25,682 nt of DNA from Clostridium sp. CAG:354_28_25 (GCA_001915925.1 MNRL01000004.1:1-25682); one strand, 5' to 3'; shown: positions 12,994 through 21,454, counted from the first letter of the stretch. The notes: generated by a model not told the origin, from the letters alone. Made by a program: numbers and translations.

Positions 12994-14226
12994 TTACTCC
13001 TCTTCCAAATTATCATTATAAAATTTATTTCTACAATATTTTTTAGCAAGTCCACCTTTGCTTGTTTCTCTATAATGGCTTCCTAAATCTTTTCCTGTTT
13101 CATACATTGTTTCGACAACTAAATCAAAGGAAATTTTACTATCTTTATATAAAAGTGATGCCATATTTGCTGAATCTATAGCTCTAATCGCTGCTACTGC
13201 ATTTCTTTCTATACAAGGGATTTGCACATATCCATATATAGGATCACAAGTTAAGCCTAAATGGTGCTCCATTGCTATTTCTGCTGCACATTCAATAACA
13301 TCTATTGAATAACCTTTTATATATGCATATGCGGCTGCCGCCATTGAACAAGCAGTTCCAATCTCAGCTTGGCATCCACATTCTGCCCCACTAATTGAAG
13401 CATTTGTCTTTACTAAATTTCCAATTAAGCCCGCAATGGCTAAACCTTCTAAAATTTTAGCTTCATTAACATTTTCTTGTTTATATAGATAATATAATAC
13501 TGCTGGTAAAACCCCTGATGCACCACATGTTGGTGCTGTTACAATCATTCCTCCTGATGCATTTTGCTCACTTGTAGCATATGCATATGCTGTTAACAAT
13601 CTAGTCCTTTTTAGTTCTGCAGTTTCTTTTTCTAATTCTTTACTATATAACGTTTTTGATTTTTTTGGTATTTTTAATCTTCCTGGAATTAAGCCTTCTT
13701 GCTCTAAGCCCTCTTCTAACGTTTTTTTCATACTCTGCCAAACTTTTTTTAAATACTCATTTAAATCTTTATCTTCCTGTGTATATACATACTCCAATAA
13801 TGAAATATTCTTTTCTTTACAGTTATTTTTTATATCAGTATATGTTGTAAAATCATATATATCTTTTTCTTCCTGGAAGTTCTCTCCTTCTATTTGTATA
13901 CTTCCTCCACCTATTGAATAGGCTCTAAATTTTCCTAATTCTTCTTCATTTTTTAATGCAATTAAATCCATTGTATTTGGATGTTTTAGTTGTTTTATTT
14001 CTTTATTAAAAATTATTTCTACATTACTTGGTTTTAAAGCTTCTAAGATTATTTTATCAGTTAGATGTCCCTTCCCTGTAAATGCTAATGAACCATATAA
14101 TATGATTTTATATAAGTCCGCAGTTGGGTATTTTTCTTTTAATAATAATGCAGCTTTTTTTGGTCCCATAGTATGTGAACTAGATGGACCATTTCCTATT
14201 TTATATAATTCTTTTATCGATTTCAT
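12994..14226 (-). CDS. sdaA: L-serine dehydratase, iron-sulfur type, single chain
   Basis: This enzyme deaminates L-serine to pyruvate and ammonia with a 4Fe-4S cluster. The N-terminal beta-type domain has the GPSSSHTMGP motif at residues 13-22. The C-terminal alpha-type domain holds the cluster Cys in APTCGASG, AECGCQAEIGTACSM and GLTCDPIYG. Many Gram-positives split the two domains into SdaAB and SdaAA; here they are fused in 410 residues with a linker at about 130-180. The ATG at 14226 follows AAGGAG; an in-frame GTG 18 bases further up would include that ribosome site. Loss of the cluster in oxygen is known for the family, in keeping with an anaerobe. Confidence 0.95.
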   Translation of the reverse strand: MKSIKELYKIGNGPSSSHTMGPKKAALLLKEKYPTADLYKIILYGSLAFTGKGHLTDKIILEALKPSNVEIIFNKEIKQLKHPNTMDLIALKNEEELGKFRAYSIGGGSIQIEGENFQEEKDIYDFTTYTDIKNNCKEKNISLLEYVYTQEDKDLNEYLKKVWQSMKKTLEEGLEQEGLIPGRLKIPKKSKTLYSKELEKETAELKRTRLLTAYAYATSEQNASGGMIVTAPTCGASGVLPAVLYYLYKQENVNEAKILEGLAIAGLIGNLVKTNASISGAECGCQAEIGTACSMAAAAYAYIKGYSIDVIECAAEIAMEHHLGLTCDPIYGYVQIPCIERNAVAAIRAIDSANMASLLYKDSKISFDLVVETMYETGKDLGSHYRETSKGGLAKKYCRNKFYNDNLEEE

Positions 14227-14247
14227 ACATCTTCTCCTTTGCACAGT

Positions 14248-14262
14248 AAGTATAACATACTT
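14248..14262 (-). promoter_or_regulatory. Extended -10 of sdaA inside a small dyad
   Basis: On the minus strand TGTTATACT gives an extended -10 (TATACT at 14249-14254); no good -35 is visible. The element lies in the dyad AAGTAT-AAC-ATACTT, which may be an operator. Confidence 0.5.
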
Positions 14263-14300
14263 TATATTTTCAGGCTATTTATATTTATTTTTCCTCTTAT

Positions 14301-14329
14301 TTTACAAATTATGTTAAGTATAGTATAAT
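14301..14329 (+). promoter_or_regulatory. Promoter of the 85-aa gene
   Basis: TTTACA (14301-14306), 17-base spacer and TATAAT (14324-14329), divergent from sdaA. Confidence 0.8.
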
Positions 14330-14360
14330 TATATTTAGTACTTGAAAGGAGCAGTTGAAC

Positions 14361-14618
14361 ATGGACACAAATTCTAAAAGAGAAGATATTATTCGGAAGT
14401 TAAATGAGTTTAAACAAGACCCTGAACTTAGGGTTTTTTGGCCACTATTTGATGAAATGCTTAGTACTATTGACATTCCAGAATTTGATCTACAGGAATT
14501 TGATAAATTATTAACACAATGTTTATACAATAATGTCATACATTCTTTGGCAGAAGGAGCATATATCAATTCCGCTATGCATACTCGTCATAAGAAGTGG
14601 TACGAATATGAAGATTAA
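14361..14618 (+). CDS. Hypothetical small acidic protein, 85 aa
   Basis: I do not recognise this protein. It is soluble, acidic and helix-prone (DTNSKREDIIRKLNEFKQ at the start) with a PEFDLQEFDKLL stretch and one Cys, ending in a basic/aromatic tail (HKKWYEYED). There is no membrane segment and no HTH that I can see. The ATG at 14361 has AAAGGA ten bases ahead; a TTG six bases earlier is too near that site. It has its own promoter and terminator and is the only plus-strand gene between 1894 and 21578. Composition is less AT-rich than its neighbours, suggesting a passenger gene. Confidence 0.7.
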   Translation: MDTNSKREDIIRKLNEFKQDPELRVFWPLFDEMLSTIDIPEFDLQEFDKLLTQCLYNNVIHSLAEGAYINSAMHTRHKKWYEYED

Positions 14619-14627
14619 TTCTCTTTT

Positions 14628-14659
14628 AAAGGCTGTACGATCTACATCTTACAGCCTTT
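14628..14659 (+). terminator. Terminator of the 85-aa gene
   Basis: Perfect ten-base arms AAAGGCTGTA / TACAGCCTTT (14628-14637, 14650-14659) and a modest T-rich tail (AGTCTTTA). The upstream TTTT at 14624-14627 reads as an A run on the other strand, so it could also serve the convergent GNAT gene. Confidence 0.75.
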
Positions 14660-14664
14660 AGTCT

Positions 14665-15126
14665 TTATATTTCAAAATAATATATTTTCTCATTATTAGC
14701 TAAAGTTTCTAAATATTTTGCTCCAAACTTTTCATAATAATTTTCTAATGTAGTTTTTAAATAAATTCTTTTAAATCCTCTTGATTTTGCCTCTTGCAAG
14801 ATTGCATCATTTAAAATCTTTGAATACCCGTTTCCTCTATACTCTTTTTTTACAAACATAGTTGCATACCATGGTGATAAATCTTCTCTTTCCTCACAAT
14901 CATGTTCAAATATAGATATAAAACCTATCAATTCATCATTATCAAGTAAAATTAATTTACAATAATTTTTATTGTCTAAGTTGTTTTTTATTTTTTCTAT
15001 TTTTCTAAATATTTTTTGGTTAAATTCTGCTTGAGCATTACATGTTTTGCCCCATTCTTTTTGTGTTAGTGTTGCAACTTCTTTTAAATATTCTTGTTTA
15101 TCTTTAACATTATATATTTTTAACAT
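14665..15126 (-). CDS. GNAT family N-acetyltransferase, 153 aa
   Basis: This is a second acetyl-CoA-dependent acetyltransferase of unknown substrate, not closely similar to the one at 1995. Motif A is ATMFVKKEYRGNGYSKIL (R-G-N-G-Y loop at about 96-100), followed by the ILQEAKSRGFKRIYLKT helix and strand. The final NYYEKFGAKYLE corresponds to the usual 'FYEKxGF' end. LDNDELIGFISIF is the typical first core strand pair. The ATG follows TTAGGAGAACTT. It is a single gene with no close neighbour on its strand. Confidence 0.88.
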   Translation of the reverse strand: MLKIYNVKDKQEYLKEVATLTQKEWGKTCNAQAEFNQKIFRKIEKIKNNLDNKNYCKLILLDNDELIGFISIFEHDCEEREDLSPWYATMFVKKEYRGNGYSKILNDAILQEAKSRGFKRIYLKTTLENYYEKFGAKYLETLANNEKIYYFEI

Positions 15127-15223
15127 AAGTTCTCCTAAAATTTCTTTCTTATATTATCATACTTTTATTTTGTTTTCCATAAAGCTTCCTTTATTAAATG
15201 AGCATTCACTGTATAAATTCTTT

Positions 15224-16312
15224 TTAAATGATATTTGCAACATTATATAAAAACATTGCATCAGTTATATTATTTTCTTTGGCATATTCTTCTATAGAAT
15301 CTGTATAATATCTAGGGTCTATAAAATGTATTTCTTCAAAATTTTGGCATAAAAATTGTGCCATTATATGTGAATATGAATCTTTAACAACTAATAATTT
15401 TTTTCCATTAGTTTGTTTAGTTTTTACTACAACCTTTGCATTATTTCCATTTAAAAAATATGAATATTTATCTTTTTTATTCAAAAACTCCTCATTAAAT
15501 ATGCTATTTGTTGTCTCTTTATCATAAGTAGCTGTTATTCCTTCTGTATTATTAGAATTCTTATATACCACTATTGTATCTTCTTTTTGATTTGCAACTT
15601 GCGCTTTTGAATCAAAGCTTCCTAAAAAACTAGTTGTTACTTCTTCCTTAGTATAATCTGTTACTGGTGTAATATTAGCTTCCTTGCAAAATTCTAAATA
15701 AAGTAGATATGCTCCATCACTTGTAATATGATGATCCGTCTTAAAAAAAATATATTTATCTTTATTTTGCATAAGCGTATCTACTGTATTTATTACATGT
15801 ATATCACTTGTCATGCTATATGCGTTTTTTATTACTTCTTTTTGATCAAAAGTTTCTGCAAACTTAGGTAATTTATCTTGATTTATATATATTGAATTAG
15901 GTACAAGCATAAAATATGTAGTAATATTTGTATCTTTTCTAAAGTTATTTATTTTTTCGACTAATACTTTAATCTTTTCCTCACTCGCTTGTGTATATTT
16001 AATTTTCTCAAATAAATAACCATCTTTTCCAATATACACACCATTATTTTCTGTTTTACCTAATAACATTTCTTCCATCGACTTTATCCTTAGCCAAGTA
16101 TCTCTAAAAACAAATTGATCATTTATGTAATTATCTAATTTTTCCACATATTTTCCATTGAGTAATTCTTCAATTTCAAATTTAGGTAATTTTGCCAACA
16201 TTCTATTTTCGTTTTCGGAAAAACTTCTATTTGGCACTATAAAATTTAAAACTGTAAGAACTATCCAAAAGGTAATAAAAATAGCAAAAAAATATTTATT
16301 TTGTTTACTCAT
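15224..16312 (-). CDS. DHHW family protein (AlgJ/AlgX-like SGNH fold), membrane-anchored
   Basis: This is the extracytoplasmic partner of an MBOAT acyltransferase. It has an N-terminal membrane anchor (about residues 8-24). The DHH of the DHHW family is Asp193-His194-His195 in FFKTDHHITSDGAYLLY; the family's Trp is Ile here. A putative catalytic Ser is in LLVVKDSYSHIMAQFL. SENENRMLAKLPKF and NDQFVFRDTW near the start are typical of the family. It probably takes an acetyl group passed across the membrane by the neighbouring MBOAT and places it on a wall or exopolysaccharide sugar. Its start is 22 bases after the MBOAT stop, with AGAGGTG ahead, so the two are translated together. Confidence 0.88.
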   Translation of the reverse strand: MSKQNKYFFAIFITFWIVLTVLNFIVPNRSFSENENRMLAKLPKFEIEELLNGKYVEKLDNYINDQFVFRDTWLRIKSMEEMLLGKTENNGVYIGKDGYLFEKIKYTQASEEKIKVLVEKINNFRKDTNITTYFMLVPNSIYINQDKLPKFAETFDQKEVIKNAYSMTSDIHVINTVDTLMQNKDKYIFFKTDHHITSDGAYLLYLEFCKEANITPVTDYTKEEVTTSFLGSFDSKAQVANQKEDTIVVYKNSNNTEGITATYDKETTNSIFNEEFLNKKDKYSYFLNGNNAKVVVKTKQTNGKKLLVVKDSYSHIMAQFLCQNFEEIHFIDPRYYTDSIEEYAKENNITDAMFLYNVANII

Positions 16313-16334
16313 CTTAATCTTTCACCTCTTCATT

Positions 16335-17735
16335 TTAAAATCTAAAATATAAAAAAGGATTAAATGAATCACTTACTAAATTTGCTGTACATAGTATTAA
16401 AATCATCATATACATAATTATTTCTACCACTTTACAACTCTTATTAGTAGATTTGTTAAGCTTATCTATTAGTTTTTTTACTAATGCAGTTGAACATATT
16501 ATTCCAATAATTGCTATTCCACCATAATTTCTTAAATAATATAAATTTTCGTTATTTATAAAATTATTAACATTAAACATTGCTTGTAAATACATTCCTA
16601 TTTTACTTAAATCTTCAAAAGCAAAAATTACCCAACCAATTAAGATTAGCACTATTGCGTATATGTGACTAAACAATTTCCCTGCTTTATCTAACATTTT
16701 TAAAATAAACATTTTTTCCAATATTAGAATTACTCCAAAATATAAGCCCCATAAAATGAAATTCCATGAAGCACCATGCCATGCTCCTGTTAAAAACCAT
16801 ACTATTAAAATATTTCTTATTTGTTTTACAAGACCTTTTCTATTTCCACCTAATGGAATATATATGTAATCTCTAAACCACGAAGAAAGTGTAATATGCC
16901 ATCTTCTCCAAAATTCTGTTATACTTTTTGATATATATGGTAAATTGAAGTTTTCATTAAAATCCATTCCAAAAATTTTTGCAAGTCCTATTGCCATATC
17001 TGAGTAACCACTAAAATCAAAATAAATTTGAAGAGCAAATGCTATTATTCCAAACCAAGCTAATACAAAAGTTAAATTTCCATAGTCACCTGTTTCAATT
17101 AAATTCCATAATGCTCCTATATTATTTGCAATTAAAACCTTTTTACCTAGCCCAATGATAAATCTTTTTATACCAACAGTAAAATTATCTATGCTAATCT
17201 TTTTGTTCTCTAATTCCTCATCTACATTTTCATACCTAACAATAGGTCCTGCAATAATTTGTGGGAATAAAGTAGTATATGCTAAGTAATTATAAAAACT
17301 TTTTTCATATTTTACTGTTCCTCTATATACATCAATAATATATGATAAACTTTGGAATGTATTAAAAGATACACCAATTGGTAATGGAATATGTAGTAGC
17401 GGTATATTTAAATGTGTAATATTATTAATATTTCCTATTATAAAATCTGCATATTTAAAAAAGAATAAAATTAGTAAGTTCACACTTACATCAATAAATA
17501 AAAATAATCTTTTTTTCTTTTTATTTTCCCAATATTGGTTAATTTTCTTACCACATATATAATCCATTACAGCTAATAACAGCATAATAAATATATAACG
17601 AATTTCGCCCCAAGCAAAAAATATTAAACTTGCAGCAATCATTACCGCATTTTTAAATTTGTTTGGTACTATAAAGTATATAATAAGCATAATAGGTAAA
17701 AAAATGTACAAGAATACAATACTGCTAAATACCAC
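16335..17735 (-). CDS. MBOAT family O-acyltransferase (AlgI/PatA/DltB-like)
   Basis: This multi-pass membrane enzyme (about 10-12 segments over 466 residues) moves acyl groups, usually acetyl, to extracellular polymers. Hallmarks are TEFWRRWHITLSSWFRDYIYIPLGGN (His280) and the near-invariant His320 in GAWHGASWNFILWG. QIYFDFSGYSDMAIGLAKIFG and LFPQIIAGPIVRY are also diagnostic. The start is GTG with AGGAGG six bases ahead. It lies just after the rsiV terminator and just before the DHHW gene. The context (SGNH hydrolase, DUF4358, SigV, RsiV) suggests peptidoglycan or polysaccharide O-acetylation. AlgI-type rather than DltB is favoured because no other dlt gene is present. Confidence 0.93.
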   Translation of the reverse strand: MVFSSIVFLYIFLPIMLIIYFIVPNKFKNAVMIAASLIFFAWGEIRYIFIMLLLAVMDYICGKKINQYWENKKKKRLFLFIDVSVNLLILFFFKYADFIIGNINNITHLNIPLLHIPLPIGVSFNTFQSLSYIIDVYRGTVKYEKSFYNYLAYTTLFPQIIAGPIVRYENVDEELENKKISIDNFTVGIKRFIIGLGKKVLIANNIGALWNLIETGDYGNLTFVLAWFGIIAFALQIYFDFSGYSDMAIGLAKIFGMDFNENFNLPYISKSITEFWRRWHITLSSWFRDYIYIPLGGNRKGLVKQIRNILIVWFLTGAWHGASWNFILWGLYFGVILILEKMFILKMLDKAGKLFSHIYAIVLILIGWVIFAFEDLSKIGMYLQAMFNVNNFINNENLYYLRNYGGIAIIGIICSTALVKKLIDKLNKSTNKSCKVVEIIMYMMILILCTANLVSDSFNPFLYFRF

Positions 17736-17747
17736 TTTTGTCCTCCT

Positions 17748-17785
17748 AAAAATAACTCTTACTATTTTATAATATAGTAAGAGTT
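17748..17785 (-). terminator. Terminator between rsiV and the MBOAT gene
   Basis: Perfect 12-base arms AACTCTTACTAT / ATAGTAAGAGTT (17754-17765, 17774-17785) followed by ATTTTTAGG. The MBOAT ribosome site begins immediately after, so the downstream pair needs read-through or a promoter overlapping this stem. Confidence 0.8.
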
Positions 17786-17790
17786 AGAAT

Positions 17791-18660
17791 TTAAAATATT
17801 TGTTTATCTATTACAAATTCTTGTGTTCCCATATAGCCTGGTGCTATTTCGTATTTTTCAAACACAATGGCAACTTTTCCTTCAGAATTTATATAAAAAT
17901 TTTGATATTCATTTTCGATTCCCGAAAATCCACCTTCATCCTTTGTAAAATATGAATTATCTGGATTCTTACTTCTTTCTTCTATCTCTTTATATATTGC
18001 TTCATCTACTATTTGTTTATAATCATTTCCGAGTACATCTCTTAAATTTAATTCTTTTCCACTTTCTATATCTATATTATAAAAGAATCTCTCTGTATAA
18101 GCACTAGCTAATGTTTCTGATTTTAATATAACAAATGAAACTACTTTATCACTTGAGTAACCTACTTTATAATCTATTTGTATAGTTATCGGCTGATAAT
18201 CTTCCTCTGTTCCTCCTGTTTCTATAACAGCATTTTTATATTGAGCTGCTCTTTCTTCCGCTTCTTGTTGAACTTCATTCATTTTCAACATAATTTCATA
18301 ATTTACTCTTTTTTCTAAATCAGTATTCCCTGTATTTTCTAAAGCTGGAATTTTAGTATCAATTAATTTTTCGTCATCTTTCTTTGTATATTCTCTTATT
18401 GTAAAAACTTTAGCAACATTACCTATAATTGGTATGTCCGAAACCGTAGTTGCAAAACTCGGGCTTATATTAAGCATTAATACAAAAGTTAAGAATACCC
18501 CACCTACTGTTGACAAAATATACTTACCATATCTAACTTTATCTCTCTTCTCTTCTTTCGCATTTGCAATTGTTTTAGTTACTATTGCATTTAATTGTTC
18601 TGGTATTTCTATTGAATTATAAACAGCTTTTGCTTTTTTCAATTTATTCAAAGTTATCAC
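17791..18660 (-). CDS. rsiV: RsiV-like anti-sigma factor (DUF3298 domain)
   Basis: The protein is a membrane-bound inhibitor of the adjacent ECF sigma factor. Residues 1-45 are the cytoplasmic sigma-binding part, 47-69 a single membrane segment (YILSTVGGVFLTFVLMLNIS), and the rest lies outside. The C-terminal 150 residues match DUF3298 (FFYNIDIESGKELNLRDVLG, FYINSEGKVAIVFEKYEIAPGYMG). In Bacillus subtilis, RsiV binds lysozyme through this region and is then cut to free SigV; the 289-residue length matches (285). The start is a GTG at 18660, or a TTG nine bases later with better spacing to GGTG. The gene follows sigV by 11 bases. Confidence 0.9.
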   Translation of the reverse strand: MITLNKLKKAKAVYNSIEIPEQLNAIVTKTIANAKEEKRDKVRYGKYILSTVGGVFLTFVLMLNISPSFATTVSDIPIIGNVAKVFTIREYTKKDDEKLIDTKIPALENTGNTDLEKRVNYEIMLKMNEVQQEAEERAAQYKNAVIETGGTEEDYQPITIQIDYKVGYSSDKVVSFVILKSETLASAYTERFFYNIDIESGKELNLRDVLGNDYKQIVDEAIYKEIEERSKNPDNSYFTKDEGGFSGIENEYQNFYINSEGKVAIVFEKYEIAPGYMGTQEFVIDKQIF

Positions 18661-18671
18661 CTACCTTTCTT

Positions 18672-19151
18672 TTACTCCTCTATTAATCTCTTTAATTCTT
18701 TTAATCCTTTATATAACCTAGACTTAACTGTACTTTCGTTTGTTTTAGTTATTCTGGCTATCTCGCTTATTTTCATATCTTCGAAAAATCTTAATATTAT
18801 AACTGTTTTTAGTTTTTCATTTAAATTTTGGACATATTTATAAATATCTAGGCCTTCTGCAAGGTCGGCATTACAATCTACTTTATTTTCTATTGCTTCT
18901 AATTCACAAGTAAGTATTCTTTTATTTTTTCTTATATATTGTAAAGCTTCATTAATTAAAATACGATAAAACCATGTTTTTATATAACTTTCTTCCCTTA
19001 ATTTATTTATATTTTTTAAAGCCTTTGTTATCGCCTCTTGTACAATATCTAGTGCAGCCTCTTCGTTTTTTGAATAACTAAAAGCAATTCTATATAATTT
19101 TTCTTGATTATCTTTTATATACTCTATTAATATTTCTTTTACATCTTGCAC
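18672..19151 (-). CDS. sigV: ECF sigma factor, SigV type
   Basis: This is an alternative sigma factor for RNA polymerase. Region 2 covers about residues 14-80 (YRIAFSYSKNEEAALDIVQEAITKAL and YIKTWFYRILINEALQYIRKNKR). Region 4 covers about 105-157 with the helix-turn-helix MKISEIARITKTNESTVKSRLYKGLKELK. The 159 residues and the RsiV-like partner downstream point to the SigV group, which in known cases answers lysozyme. The start is a GTG with GGGAG ahead. It lies 14 bases after the DUF4358 gene. I did not find a convincing SigV-type promoter (AAAC-type -35 with CGTC -10) in the cluster, though an AAACTTTTTTTAAAC sequence lies upstream of the first gene near 20573-20587. Confidence 0.92.
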   Translation of the reverse strand: MQDVKEILIEYIKDNQEKLYRIAFSYSKNEEAALDIVQEAITKALKNINKLREESYIKTWFYRILINEALQYIRKNKRILTCELEAIENKVDCNADLAEGLDIYKYVQNLNEKLKTVIILRFFEDMKISEIARITKTNESTVKSRLYKGLKELKRLIEE

Positions 19152-19165
19152 TTTTTTTACTCCCT

Positions 19166-19642
19166 TTAACTGTTTTTATCAATTATATCTTTTGCTTTAT
19201 TATAATCATTTGAAATACATAAAATTATATAATTCCCCTTATTCTCTAAATTATAATTTTCTAATTTAAAAACTTCTTTAGGCAAATAATTTTGAAAATC
19301 TTCTTTTCTCTCTTCTATTTTTGTTTCAATTATTTTTTCTGTTTCTTCTATATCATTTTTATCTAACATCTCTAATATCAAAATTTCTTCTGCTGTAGCT
19401 CCTGTTCCTACATACGATGTAATATCTTTTATTTTCTCATTATTAAAATTATATTTTTTTATTATCGTATCTTTATCTACTTGACTTAAATCATCTTCAA
19501 ATATTTGTGAGTTAATTAATTCTTCTGACAGTTTCTGCATATCAATTTGAACATTTTCATCTCTGTTTGTAAAGAAAAAATTTATTCCTAAAACTATAAT
19601 TACAACTAAAATTATTCCTATTATTAATATTTTTTTATTCAT
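19166..19642 (-). CDS. DUF4358 domain-containing membrane-anchored protein
   Basis: The protein has a short basic start, one membrane segment (about residues 5-24), then a soluble domain of about 130 residues outside the cell. The pattern IDMQKLSEELINSQIFEDDLSQVD, SYVGTGATAEEILILE and the final GNYIILCISNDYNKAKDIID is typical of DUF4358. The function is not known; it is usually found next to MBOAT and DHHW genes, as here. The start follows AAAGGAG. It is embedded in the cluster with gaps of 14 and 24 bases to its neighbours. Confidence 0.85.
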   Translation of the reverse strand: MNKKILIIGIILVVIIVLGINFFFTNRDENVQIDMQKLSEELINSQIFEDDLSQVDKDTIIKKYNFNNEKIKDITSYVGTGATAEEILILEMLDKNDIEETEKIIETKIEERKEDFQNYLPKEVFKLENYNLENKGNYIILCISNDYNKAKDIIDKNS

Positions 19643-19666
19643 TCTTTTATTTCTCCTTTTCTATTT

Positions 19667-20518
19667 TTAATTACTTTTTAAGCATTTAAACCATTTTTGA
19701 CAATATTTTTTATTTAAATGAATTCCATCAGTACTTGCTTCTTCTGGTAAATTACCACTTTTATCTGCAAGTACAGGACATAAATCAATATATTTTATTC
19801 CTTTTCTTTTTGCCATATCTTTAATTAAATTATTATATTCTGTTATTTTATCGTTATTATATATACTATCACCTTCAGATTTCGTTTTTGTAACAGGTAT
19901 AATAGATTGTACTATAATTTCACAATTTGGTCTTACTTCCAATATTTTATCTATTAGATTCTCATAGTCTTTAATAAAAATATCATTATAAATCCAACCC
20001 AATTCATTTATTCCTAACATTATATATATAGTATCAATATTTTTAGTTGCTAAATCTTCTAATATAGTTATCTTTTCACCATTATCATTAGTAATAAATT
20101 TCTTAGTAAGAGCGGTATCTACCATAAGACCTATATTAGTATAATCTTGAACATCTTTCAATCCTGCATACATTAAAAAAGCTTGTGTTCTTGAATCACC
20201 TATAAACGCTACATTATTTCCAAATTCTCTATTCTCACTAGTATTGTCTTTTGGTTCCTCTTCTACTTCATTTGATACTACATTGTTTTGTGCTGTTTCA
20301 TTAGATATTGTATTTTCTAACTCATTATTTTCTTCTAATATGATATTTTCACTCACATTTTGTATCTCTTGTGATGCGACATTTTGAATATTTTGTAATA
20401 TGGTTTCTTTTGATGTAATTTCTGTCGATATTGCTAATATGACGGATGCTACTATAACAATTAATATTATAGCAATTATTTTATTAAAATTTTTTCTTTT
20501 TTTACTATGCTTACTCAT
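19667..20518 (-). CDS. SGNH/GDSL hydrolase family protein, membrane-anchored
   Basis: The enzyme is an esterase/acyltransferase-fold protein displayed outside the cell. A basic start precedes a membrane segment (about 13-31), then an Asn/Glu/Ser-rich linker (about 35-98). The SGNH domain has FIGDSR (Ser109, block I), the Asn of block III in MLGINELG (Asn171), and block V DGIHL (Asp264, His267), so the triad looks complete. It probably adds or removes O-acyl groups on the polymer served by the MBOAT/DHHW pair. It is the first gene of the six-gene cluster and has TAGGAG ahead of its ATG. Confidence 0.9.
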   Translation of the reverse strand: MSKHSKKRKNFNKIIAIILIVIVASVILAISTEITSKETILQNIQNVASQEIQNVSENIILEENNELENTISNETAQNNVVSNEVEEEPKDNTSENREFGNNVAFIGDSRTQAFLMYAGLKDVQDYTNIGLMVDTALTKKFITNDNGEKITILEDLATKNIDTIYIMLGINELGWIYNDIFIKDYENLIDKILEVRPNCEIIVQSIIPVTKTKSEGDSIYNNDKITEYNNLIKDMAKRKGIKYIDLCPVLADKSGNLPEEASTDGIHLNKKYCQKWFKCLKSN

Positions 20519-20624
20519 TTTTATCTCCTATTCTTTTGCAATATATTGTTTACACTTATTAGATTATTTTGGTTTAAAAAAAGTTTAAAATTTTTTAAAT
20601 ATTTTTTTAATTATAATTTGGTGC

Positions 20625-20664
20625 AATAAAAAAAAACGATAAGTACGTTGTACCTATCGTTTTT
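20625..20664 (-). terminator. Terminator of the first tRNA-Asn
   Basis: A hairpin formed by AAAACGAT-AGTAC and GTAC-TATCGTTTT (about 20635-20664, one mismatch) is followed on the minus strand by a T run. It directly adjoins the tRNA CCA end. Confidence 0.8.
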
Positions 20665-20740
20665 TGGCTCCTCTTGTTGGACTCGAACCAACGACCTATC
20701 GGTTAACAGCCGAGCGCTCTACCAACTGAGCTAAAGAGGA
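20665..20740 (-). tRNA. tRNA-Asn (anticodon GTT), CCA encoded
   Basis: A 76-base cloverleaf: acceptor TCCTCTT / AAGAGGA with discriminator G and encoded CCA, D arm GCTC-AGTTGGTA-GAGC, anticodon loop CTGTTAA, T arm with GGTTCGAGTCC. It differs from the tRNA at 25502 by one base, in the T loop (T here, C there). It has its own promoter and terminator. Confidence 0.97.
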
Positions 20741-20760
20741 ATCTATTTACTACATTTCGT

Positions 20761-20789
20761 ATTATATACTATTATATTTTTTCTTGCAA
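20761..20789 (-). promoter_or_regulatory. Promoter of tRNA-Asn
   Basis: TTGCAA (20784-20789), 17 bases and TATAAT (20761-20766), 20 bases upstream of the tRNA. Confidence 0.75.
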
Positions 20790-20797
20790 GATTTTAT

Positions 20798-21454
20798 TCA
20801 AAAATTTTTATTTATTTTAATTTTTATAACATCTTTTATTAATGTTTTAGATATGTTATCTGCCACTTCTGGAAATAAATAATATATAGAAAAGCCCAAT
20901 TTTGCTTCAATTTCAGCTTGCACATTAAATATTCCGCGTAAATTTTTTTCGGAAACATCTGTTATTCCATATCTTAACATGCTTTCTGTTCTTCTTCTTT
21001 CTATTGTATTTATTCCTCTTGCACTTCCCATATTATCTGCAATCTGCAAAATTTTATCATATATATCAAATCCATTTTTATTTATATAGTCTGCAATAAA
21101 GTCAATTTCATTTCTAGTAAGATTTGTATTTGCTTTAGTCAAATTTGGCACAACTAAAGATCTATCATAAAATGTATGTGTTAAACATCCTCTTGCCTCT
21201 TCTTCATACCCTAAGCTAATTAAATAGTTATATCCTTCTAAAATATGTCTTAACCCTACATGTTCTCTTTTACCTCTACCTATATCATGAACTAACCCAA
21301 ATACATATGCTTTTTTACTATCTAATTTTAACTGGTCAGCCAATCTTTCAGCAACTATTGCAACATTTACTGAATGTTTTAACCACAATTCTTTATTCCC
21401 TCTAGGTGCATTCTCTAATAATTTATATGCCTGTTCTATTGATAAATTTTTCAC
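20798..21454 (-). CDS. HD domain phosphohydrolase
   Basis: This is a metal-dependent phosphohydrolase of the HD superfamily. With the GTG start at 21454, the metal residues are His27 (WLKHSVNVA), His56-Asp57 (GLVHDIGRG), LTHTF with a further His at about 92, and an Asp in IADNMG near 139. An ATG at 21469 is in frame, but it contains the GGAGG that should be the ribosome site, so the GTG seven bases after that site is preferred. The domain fills most of the ~218 residues, with no nucleotide-binding partner. It resembles small stand-alone HD proteins whose substrate is unknown. Its promoter is at 21477-21505. Confidence 0.85.
   Translation of the reverse strand: MKNLSIEQAYKLLENAPRGNKELWLKHSVNVAIVAERLADQLKLDSKKAYVFGLVHDIGRGKREHVGLRHILEGYNYLISLGYEEEARGCLTHTFYDRSLVVPNLTKANTNLTRNEIDFIADYINKNGFDIYDKILQIADNMGSARGINTIERRRTESMLRYGITDVSEKNLRGIFNVQAEIEAKLGFSIYYLFPEVADNISKTLIKDVIKIKINKNF

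Noticed and set aside
20570..20590. SigV-type promoter ahead of the SGNH gene (AAACTTTTTTTAAAC)
   Set aside because: There is an AAAC-like -35 candidate but no CGTC-like -10 at proper spacing, so autoregulation cannot be claimed.
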